Below, in pieces: positions 15,944 to 21,694 of a DNA stretch of 21,694 bases (position 1 is the stretch's first letter; every line of letters starts with the position of its first letter). Source of the stretch: Anaeromyces robustus (Eukaryota; Neocallimastigomycota; Neocallimastigomycetes; Neocallimastigales; Neocallimastigaceae); assembly GCA_002104895.1 (NCBI GenBank), contig MCFG01000079.1, forward strand, positions 177,501 through 199,194, given 5' to 3'. Under the pieces are notes generated by a model. That model was not told the DNA's origin, made no database searches, and worked only from the letters and a program-made list of their open reading frames with translations. A program made the position numbers and the translations under genes.

Positions 15944-18310
15944 TTATTCTTGTTGTTGTTCATGTTCATTTGGTAATGGCTTGTTAGCTGGGAAGAGTAA
16001 AACTTCTTTAATATTGTTAGAGTCAGTAAGGAACATAGTTAAACGATCAATACCCATACCCCAACCACCAGTTGGTGGAAGACCATATTCTAAGGCTTGA
16101 CAGAAGGTTTCATCAATTAATTGAGCTTCATCATCACCAGCAGCCTTATCACGAGCTTGTTGTTCGAAACGTTCACGTTGATCGAATGGATCGTTCAATT
16201 CAGTGTAGGCATTACAAACTTCCTTAGTAGCAACGAACATTTCAAAACGTTCACATAAACCTGGAACAGCACGGTGAGCCTTAGCTAATGGACTCATCAT
16301 CATTGGGTGGTCCATAATAAAGGTTGGGTTAATGCATTGAACTTCTATGAATTCACCGACAAGTTTATCTAATAAACGAGCATTAGTACGTGGAGCACCA
16401 CATTCAACATTGTGCTTAGTACAAAGATCAGAAAGTAATTTGTTAGTTTCTGGAGTATCAAGATCAGCACCACGTGGAAGCTTAACATTAAGAAGTTTTT
16501 CTAATTCTGGAAGCATAGAAATACGACGGAATGGTGGAGTGAAATCAATCTTAATGGCTTCACCTTCTGGACCATTTGGATGGTATTCAATTACGTAAGA
16601 ACCAGTAATGTATTTTACCATACCAGAAACAAGTTTTTCAGTCATATCCATAATATCATGCATATCAGCATAAGCCATATAGAATTCACAAGTAGTAAAT
16701 TCTGGATTGTGAGTTAAATCAATACTTTCGTTACGGAATTGACGACCAATTTCATAAACACGATCCAAACCACCAACAACAAGCATCTTAAGATATAATT
16801 CTGGAGCTACACGAAGGAAAAGATCCAAATTTAAGTCATTGTGATGAGTAATAAATGGCTTAGCAGTAGCACCACCAGCAATCATATTCATCATTGGAGT
16901 TTCAACTTCAAGAAAACCTTGTTGGTCAAGGAAACGTCTTAAATAGTTGACAATTTTGGCACGTGTAATGAATTTATCTCTAACGTAATTATTCATAATT
17001 AAATCGAGGAAACGTTGACGGTAACGAGATTCTTGATCCTTGAAACCGTAGTGAGCCTTAGGTAACATACGTAAACATGGTGAAAGTAAAGTAATATCCT
17101 TACAGAAGATAGAAAGTTCACCCTTCTTAGACTTACCTGGGAAACCCTTAACACCAACAATATCACCACGTTGTAAAAGATCGTGAGTTTCTTGGAAATC
17201 TCTTTCAGCAAAATCAATTTGAGCCATAATTTGGACCTTAACACCTTCAGAATGAAGATCATAGAATCTAAGCTTGTTACCTGAAGATCTCTTGTTGTGA
17301 AGTCTACCAGCTAAAGTAACTTCTACATCAGTTAAATGTTCACCATCCTTTATGTTACTGTATTTTTCAATAAATTCTGGAACTGACATTGAAACATGGA
17401 ATTTGTATGGATATGGATTTGGTTGCTTAGAAGTACGTAACTTTTGAATAGCGTTACAACGGTTTTCGAAGTACTTAGTTGGATCTAATTCTTCTTCATT
17501 TTCCTTCTTTGGTTTTGGTGGAGCAGCAGCTAATTTGGCAGCCTTTTTGGCTTCCTTTTCTCTCATCTTAATTCTACGCTTCAATTCACTTTTCATTATT
17601 TATATTTAATATATATATAATATAATATATAATTTTAAATTGTTAATTGTTAATATTATAATAATAATTTTTAACTTAAAATTCAAAATGTTATTAGTTT
17701 TTAGTTTTGATGAATAATTATTAATAAATTTTCATGAATAATTATTAATAAATTTTCATGAATAATTTTAACTTTTATTATTATTATTATTAATTATTTT
17801 TTTATTTATTATTTATTATCAATCTTATTACTATTATTATTGTTACTATTAATAATATTTTTATTACAATTACTATCATCATTATTATATATTAAACGGC
17901 TACAATATTATAAATTAATAATACTTTATTTAATATATAATTAATGATAATACAATAAATAATACTTCGATTTATATATAATTAGATTATTTATCCATTT
18001 ATAAATTAATAAATATTATTTATAAATAATAAGTATCTAATTCATTAACATTAATTTTAAAACTTTTTTTTTTATCTATACTTAATTATATTTATTACTT
18101 ATAATATCCAAAAATTATATAGTTATATAATTTAATTTGTTTTATCTTTAAAATCTTCAAAAATTTCATCAAAACTATTTTATAATTTTTAAATCAAAAT
18201 TCCTGAAATTTATTCAATTTTTTGTTCTTTTTATTATCACGAATATATTTTTACCTCTTTGAAACGTATTCTCCAGTAACTTCATCTAAAATCTTGTTTG
18301 GTTCAGACAT
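15944..18310 (-). CDS. KRS1: Lysyl-tRNA synthetase, cytosolic class IIb, two exons
   Basis: This enzyme activates lysine with ATP and charges tRNA-Lys. Exon 1 is 18310-18255 ([18 protein letters not shown] plus AG of a split codon) and exon 2 is 17588-15944; the 666-bp intron runs GTAAAA..GAAAAG. The joined product is 566 residues and reads ..[11 protein letters not shown].., the junction expected for eukaryotic LysRS. An ATG at 17596 would start a 550-residue form, but it lies in the intron end and lacks the first exon. The basic Lys/Ala-rich N-terminal helix binds tRNA in eukaryotic LysRS. The anticodon-binding OB fold spans about 107-190. Class II motif 1 is FLEVETPMM (about 244-252), motif 2 runs GRQFRNE to FTTCEFY (about 300-322), and motif 3 is [19 protein letters not shown] (about 521-539) with its conserved Arg at about 534. 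Codons end in C or G more often than in neighbouring genes, as expected for high expression. No targeting peptide is visible. Confidence 0.95.
17589..18254 (-). other. LysRS intron 1 (666 bp)
   Basis: The donor GTAAAA follows AAAGAG and the acceptor is GAAAAG, abutting the codon remnant T-GAA-TTG. It is AT-rich with no coding frame. It carries a 24-bp tandem repeat near its 3' end. Confidence 0.88.
17710..17770. repeat. 24-bp tandem repeat, two full copies and a part
   Basis: The units at 17710-17733 and 17734-17757 are identical (begin ATGAATAATTATTAATAAAT), and a third partial copy starts at 17758. It lies in the LysRS intron, 120-180 nt upstream of the acceptor on the transcribed strand. 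Confidence 0.92.
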
Positions 18311-18378
18311 TTTGTTTAATATATTTATATATTAATTTAATTAATAGCAAAAACTAATATACTTTTTTTGTGTAGAGA

Positions 18379-18401
18379 AAAAAAAAAAAAAAAAAAAAAA
18401 A
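18379..18401. promoter_or_regulatory. Poly(A) tract between tRNA-Ser and LysRS
   Basis: About 23 A residues on the plus strand (T on the LysRS coding strand), 70-90 bp upstream of the LysRS start codon. In fungi poly(dA:dT) tracts commonly keep promoters free of nucleosomes. It is the best candidate promoter element for LysRS, but this is inferred from position alone. Confidence 0.4.
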
Positions 18402-18478
18402 TCATACAAAATCAAATATGTATGGCTTTATAATTCTTCAATATGATTGGTTGATATAAAAAAATTTCAATTAATAAT

Positions 18479-18483
18479 AAAAA
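18479..18483 (-). terminator. RNA polymerase III terminator of tRNA-Ser
   Basis: Five T residues on the minus strand, six bases after the discriminator base, as expected for Pol III termination. Confidence 0.75.
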
Positions 18484-18488
18484 TTTTT

Positions 18489-18570
18489 CGTCACCTGCAG
18501 GACTCGAACCTGCGCTCCCAAAGGGAAATGGCTTAGCAGGCCACCGCGTTAACCACTCCGCCAAAGTGAC
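18489..18570 (-). tRNA. tRNA-Ser(GCU)
   Basis: The 82-nt gene folds fully. The acceptor pairs GTCACTT with AGGTGAC, with discriminator G73, typical of serine. The D arm contains GGAGTGGTTAA. The anticodon stem pairs GTGGC with GCCAT around loop CTGCTAA, so the anticodon is GCT (plus strand 18535-18537) and reads AGC/AGU. The class II variable arm is TCCC-TTT-GGGA. The T arm is GCAGG-TTCGAGT-CCTGC. Internal promoters are present: A box TGGCGGAGTGG and B box GGTTCGAGTCC. There is no intron. It lies about 180 bp upstream of LysRS on the same strand. Confidence 0.98.
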
Positions 18571-20450
18571 TCTCTCTGTTGAATTTTGATACAAGATAGT
18601 TATATAAAGAATGAGTATATGGTTCTATAAATAAATATGTCAAGACATCAAGTGCAATTGAAATTAGAATTTATAATTTCAATTATTTTGATATATAATA
18701 TTATTATTTATTATAATAATTATTAATAATTTTTTATAATAATTATATATAATAATTATTATTATAATATTTTATTTTAAATATTATAATTTAAGATTAT
18801 TTAAATAATCTAATAATATATTTTAATATATATATTATTTATATATATTCAATTATATTGAATAATATATTAATTTTATTACTATTTAATATCGATATTA
18901 ATAACTTATTATATTACAAATTATTAATTATATTATACGTTAACGTATCACTTTAAATTAATGTATTAAATTAATGTATTAATATTTTATATTATATTTT
19001 ATATTATTATTATCAAACTTACAAAGTATAAAAGAACATAACATAAAGTTATATTTAATGTTCTTTGTAAGGTTATTAACACCTGAATTATATAGTTATA
19101 TTAATATTATCAATATCTTATTTTTAAATAAAATTTACTATTAAAAAGTTAATCTTAAAGTGTTATTATTATTATTAAATAAATATTGTGTTATTTGCAT
19201 TACAATTAATTTAGTTATTATTTAAATATTATTTAATTATAAAAACTATTTAATTATAAAAACTATATAATTAGTCATTCGACCTAGTAGACTTATTTAA
19301 ATTAGAAAATAATCCAGTTGGAAACTTAACAAAATATTCAATCATATTATTGGATAATAATATGTAAATGATTGGATAAATAATTAAAATATAGATATAA
19401 AAGAAAAATAATAATAATAAAATTAAACGAGGACTTTTCCTGAGTTAGGGAATTGCTCCAGATAAGTATAAAAGAATTTTTAGAAGAATTTTATTATCAA
19501 TATTTTATAATTTAAAAGAATTATTATTTTCAACACAAGGTTTTCAATATTAATTTTCAGAAATAGTTATTATTGTCATTATAAACATGTTTTAAATAGA
19601 ATTAATATTATATTTAATTATTGGAATAAATATATTTTATTTATAATTATAATTTAAATGTAATTAATTATTTTTAAATAAATAAATAGTCTATTAAAAC
19701 ATAAAATAAATATCTTATTATGAAAATATTATATTGTCGTGTTCCCCAACTGTCGCGTTCCTAAAATATATTAAAGATACAAAATAAATATCAGTATCAA
19801 TTTGATAAATAATGAAATTTTTATAGTACTTTTAATTATAATATTAACTTTTAAAAATTCTAATTAGTTTTATTTATTATTATTCTCTATAATTTATTAT
19901 TAATTTACTTTAATTATAATTATTTTCTAAACTTCAAATAATTAATAAATTTTAATATTATATTGAATTATCATTTAAAATAATTAATAACATTAATAAA
20001 AAAATAATAAGATTATTAAATTATATTTTAAAACAATATCTTTATCATTATTATCTTAAACTAAATCAATTCTTAAAAATATTATTGAATATTAAATTTA
20101 TATAAATTATAAACAATTTATAATTAATATTATAAAAATAATAAACGATTCTAAAATATTTTAATTAAATAATATGACTCGAAAATAGTTTCTAAAAACA
20201 CTTTTAAAATACCTTCTAAATACTTTTTAAATATTCTTTACACTTAAACATTTCTAAATTAGAAATAACAACTAATTTTATTTACTTTATAAATAAATAA
20301 ACAGTTTATCTTTATAATTTTATTAATAATATTATTTATTTTTATTATTTATTTTATTATTATTTTTATACATTTTTACTTATTTTATTCAATAATTTTT
20401 AATTATTTTATTTATATTTTTATAAATACTTGTATTATTTTATTTATTAT
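18571..20450. other. AT-rich intergenic region with GC-richer islands
   Basis: No coding frame is convincing. Most of it is AT inverted-repeat-rich DNA. Four patches stand out by containing GC: a 14-bp palindrome (18935-18948), a hairpin-forming stretch (19021-19068), a patch from about 19430 to 19475 with CGAGGACTTTTCCTGAG and a TATAAAAG, and 19735-19761 with a duplicated TGTCGYGTTCC. These could be remnants of old LTRs, but I could not find paired ends or target-site duplications. Confidence 0.55.
18935..18948. repeat. Perfect 14-bp palindrome ATACGTTAACGTAT
   Basis: The palindrome is self-complementary over all 14 bases and holds two ACGT-containing half sites. It is followed by a doubled AAATTAATGTATT (about 18956-18981). 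It may be a dimeric transcription-factor site or chance. Confidence 0.5.
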
Positions 20451-20695
20451 TGTAAATAGTTTAATTTTAAAGAAAAATATAAATACATTGTAAAGATATA
20501 TGTCTTTAACAATAAATTCAAAATAAACCCTTAACCCTTATAAAAAATATAAAATAAATTTTTGAACTATTTATTAATTATAAATTTATTATTAAAAACA
20601 CATGAATTAACTTAACAAGTTAGTGTTAAAATAATAATTTATTTTATTAATAAAAACTCGAATTATTAAAAATTTTTTAGAGGAAAATTCACTCG

Positions 20696-20703
20696 TATTT
20701 ATA
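20696..20703 (-). promoter_or_regulatory. LTR TATA box (TATAAATA)
   Basis: TATAAATA lies on the minus strand, about 215 bp into the LTR, followed by CGAGTG and an AT-rich R/U5-like region. Its place in mid-LTR suits the element's own Pol II promoter. Confidence 0.5.
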
Positions 20704-20835
20704 GAAAAAATTTGAAAATATTTTTAAAAAATTTTTTTTTTTAATGACCAAAATTTAACCAATCAGAATAATTTTGCTTGGTAAAATTTATGGCTAAAAT
20801 AAAAATAATAAAAATATGAATTTTTGGAATTGAGA

Positions 20836-20888
20836 GGTTTCGAACTCGAGAAGTTCGAACCATAGTCTTAGTTACTAACCACTAAGAC
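20836..20888 (-). other. tRNA-like twin hairpins in the LTR U3 region
   Basis: Two perfect 8-bp inverted repeats lie side by side: TTCGAACT/AGTTCGAA (20839-20846 with 20852-20859, loop 5) and GTCTTAGT/ACTAAGAC (20865-20872 with 20881-20888, loop 8). On the minus strand they read TGTCTTAGTGG (like an A box, one mismatch from the local tRNA-Ser A box) and then GGTTCGAAC and GAGTTCGAAACC (B-box-like). The second B box is at tRNA-like spacing from the A box. Acceptor and T stems do not pair well, so this is not an intact tRNA. Confidence 0.5.
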
Positions 20889-20916
20889 AGGTTACTCATT
20901 TTTACGATTCGTTACA

Positions 20917-20931
20917 TGGTCCTCCTCCAGG
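20917..20931 (-). other. Polypurine tract of the retrotransposon
   Basis: The minus strand reads CCTGGAGGAGGACCA just before the LTR start. A purine-rich run followed by ACCA-TGTAAC is the usual primer site for plus-strand DNA synthesis in gypsy elements. Confidence 0.65.
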
Positions 20932-21104
20932 ATTCGGATACCAGACGAATCTAGAATTAAACTAAAAAATGTAAACTAATCTAAGAGTGAAATTTTCCAT
21001 TTAATCATTACATTTTAAAAAAAAAATTACATGTATTATTTTTTAATTACATTAATAAAATTAACTATATAAAATATAAGATAAAATTTATTTATTTATT
21101 ATTT

Positions 21105-21265
21105 TAATTTTGATATTAATAAAATATATTGATAAAAATAAAATATAAATTTAATATTAATAAAATATTGATAAGAATAAAATATATTGATATAATTTTT
21201 TAATATTAATAAAAAGTTGATATTAATAAAGTAGTAATAATAAAATTAATATTGATAAAGTAAAG
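21105..21265. repeat. Short degenerate AT repeats in the element's 3' UTR
   Basis: About six diverged copies of a unit resembling TATTAATAAAATATTGATAA, spaced roughly 20-35 bp. This is low-complexity sequence between the pol stop and the polypurine tract. Confidence 0.55.
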
Positions 21266-21281
21266 AAAATATTTTTGTGAT

Positions 21282-21694
21282 TTATTTTTTATTTTTTGTT
21301 TTAAAGGCTTTGAGTAAATCAGGGCAGTTCAAGTTTGATTCCGGTTCCCAGGAGGCTTCTGAAAGGGGATAGCCTTTCCATTTAACAAGGTATTGAGTCT
21401 TCTTATAATACTTTCTTTTATCTAAGATTTCTTCGACTTCGTATTCTTCTTGATCGTTTACTGTTATCGGCGGTGGAGGTGGTTGTTTTCTACCAAAGTT
21501 ATCTTCAAAGTAGGGTTCCAAGCTTGAGACATGGACAACTGGGTGTATTCTCATAGACGGTGGTAGCTCTAGTTTGTATGAGATATCGGAAATTTTTTGT
21601 ATTATCTTGTATGGGCCGAGCTTTCTTGGTTTTAACTTCTTATTACCTTTGTGTAGAACTAATGAACTATCAAGCCACACTTTATCATTAATTT
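21282..21694 (-). CDS. Ty3/gypsy pol C-terminus: integrase GPY/F module and chromodomain (5' part beyond window)
   Basis: The frame is open to the window edge, so this is the last 136 or so residues of a larger Pol polyprotein. It begins INDKVWLDSS, typical of the end of the integrase. The GPY/F module follows (KLGPYKIIQ to VHVSSLEPYF), then a Pro-rich hinge and a chromodomain (YEVEEILDKRK, then QYLVKWKGYPLSEASWEPE). The aromatic cage is largely kept: Y at the start of the domain, W in VKWKGY and W in SWEPE. Chromodomains of chromoviruses steer integration to chromatin marks, usually methylated histone H3. The stop TAA is at 21284-21282, after a Lys-rich tail. No frameshift or stop interrupts the visible part, so the copy may be young. 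GC is clearly higher than in the flanking DNA. Confidence 0.94.
   Translation of the reverse strand, partial: INDKVWLDSSLVLHKGNKKLKPRKLGPYKIIQKISDISYKLELPPSMRIHPVVHVSSLEPYFEDNFGRKQPPPPPITVNDQEEYEVEEILDKRKYYKKTQYLVKWKGYPLSEASWEPESNLNCPDLLKAFKTKNKK

Larger units (their letters stand above)
20489..20916 (-). repeat. Probable 3' LTR of the chromovirus
   Basis: It starts TGTAACGA at 20916 directly after the polypurine tract. U3 holds the twin hairpins (20836-20888). A TATAAATA box lies at 20703-20696. The end is placed at CTTTACA (last base 20489), giving 428 bp; an alternative end is TTTACA at 20451 (466 bp). The second LTR copy is outside the window, so the boundaries cannot be confirmed here. 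Confidence 0.6.
20489..21694 (-). mobile_element. 3' end of a Ty3/gypsy chromovirus LTR retrotransposon (partial)
   Basis: On the minus strand the order is pol C-terminus with chromodomain (21694-21282), about 350 bp of AT-rich 3' untranslated sequence, a purine-rich tract (20931-20917), then a sequence starting TGTAACGAATCG at 20916, the typical start of a gypsy 3' LTR. Gag, protease, reverse transcriptase, RNase H, the integrase core and the 5' LTR lie beyond the window. The far LTR end, and so the insertion site, is uncertain (20489 or 20451). Confidence 0.85.

Noticed and set aside
16347-17262. Frames overlapping LysRS on both strands
   Set aside because: LysRS is unambiguous by class II motifs. 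The others are shadows of its less AT-biased sequence.
18412-18594. 60-codon frame across the tRNA-Ser
   Set aside because: Its only complex part is the tRNA itself, which folds perfectly.
20526-20540. Telomere-like AACCCTTAACCCTTA
   Set aside because: It has two copies only, is not the canonical fungal TTAGGG repeat and lies inside a probable LTR.
20917-20945. Primer-binding site of a plus-strand LTR element ending at 20916
   Set aside because: TGGTCCTCCTCCAGGA after TTACA looks like a primer site on the plus strand, but the pol frame is on the minus strand, where the same bases form a polypurine tract and an LTR start. A matching tRNA 3' end also fits poorly.

Overview
The window is eukaryotic nuclear DNA, extremely AT-rich, with short spliceosomal introns (GTA..TAG or AAG), long homopolymer and triplet or tetranucleotide runs, asparagine-rich proteins, a eukaryotic tRNA-Ser and a chromodomain Ty3/gypsy retroelement. 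The very AT-rich intergenic DNA, the 12-exon gene and the fungal-type gene set (F-BAR RhoGAP, Tea-like Kelch protein, cytosolic LysRS) fit an anaerobic gut fungus (Neocallimastigomycota) best. Dictyostelium is the main alternative, but the many introns and wide intergenic gaps argue against it. This assignment is inference.

Layout: (a) 1-2611, minus strand, a three-exon gene for an Asn/Lys/Glu-rich low-complexity protein of unknown function, running off the left edge. (b) 2612-7112, 4.5 kb without a recognisable gene, holding a 179-bp tandem duplication and large (TTTA)n and (TTA)n arrays. (c) 7113-8741, minus strand, a single-exon six-blade Kelch protein with an RKDS phosphosite-like repeat. 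(d) 8742-10807, a 2-kb divergent intergenic region with an (AAT)n array. (e) 10808-14976, plus strand, a 12-exon F-BAR/RhoGAP gene whose last intron carries a perfect (AAT)110. (f) 14977-15943, convergent intergenic DNA starting with a duplicate of the RhoGAP stop region. (g) 15944-18310, minus strand, lysyl-tRNA synthetase with a separate 56-nt first exon. (h) 18489-18570, minus strand, tRNA-Ser(GCU). (i) 18571-20450, AT-rich DNA with a few GC-richer islands that may be decayed LTR remnants. (j) 20489-21694, minus strand, the 3' end of a Ty3/gypsy chromovirus: integrase C-terminus with GPY/F module and chromodomain, 3' untranslated region, polypurine tract and probable 3' LTR.

The genes are ordinary housekeeping or cytoskeletal genes and do not form a common system. 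The Kelch and F-BAR/RhoGAP proteins may both act in cell polarity and Rho-type GTPase signalling at the cortex, and they are divergently arranged, but 2 kb of DNA separates them and no functional link can be shown from sequence. LysRS and tRNA-Ser share only the theme of translation. I see no CRISPR, operon or clearly new multi-gene system. The unusual features are repeat biology (an intronic (AAT)110, in-frame duplication of a stop-codon region, a 179-bp duplication) and tRNA-like twin hairpins in the U3 of the retroelement LTR.
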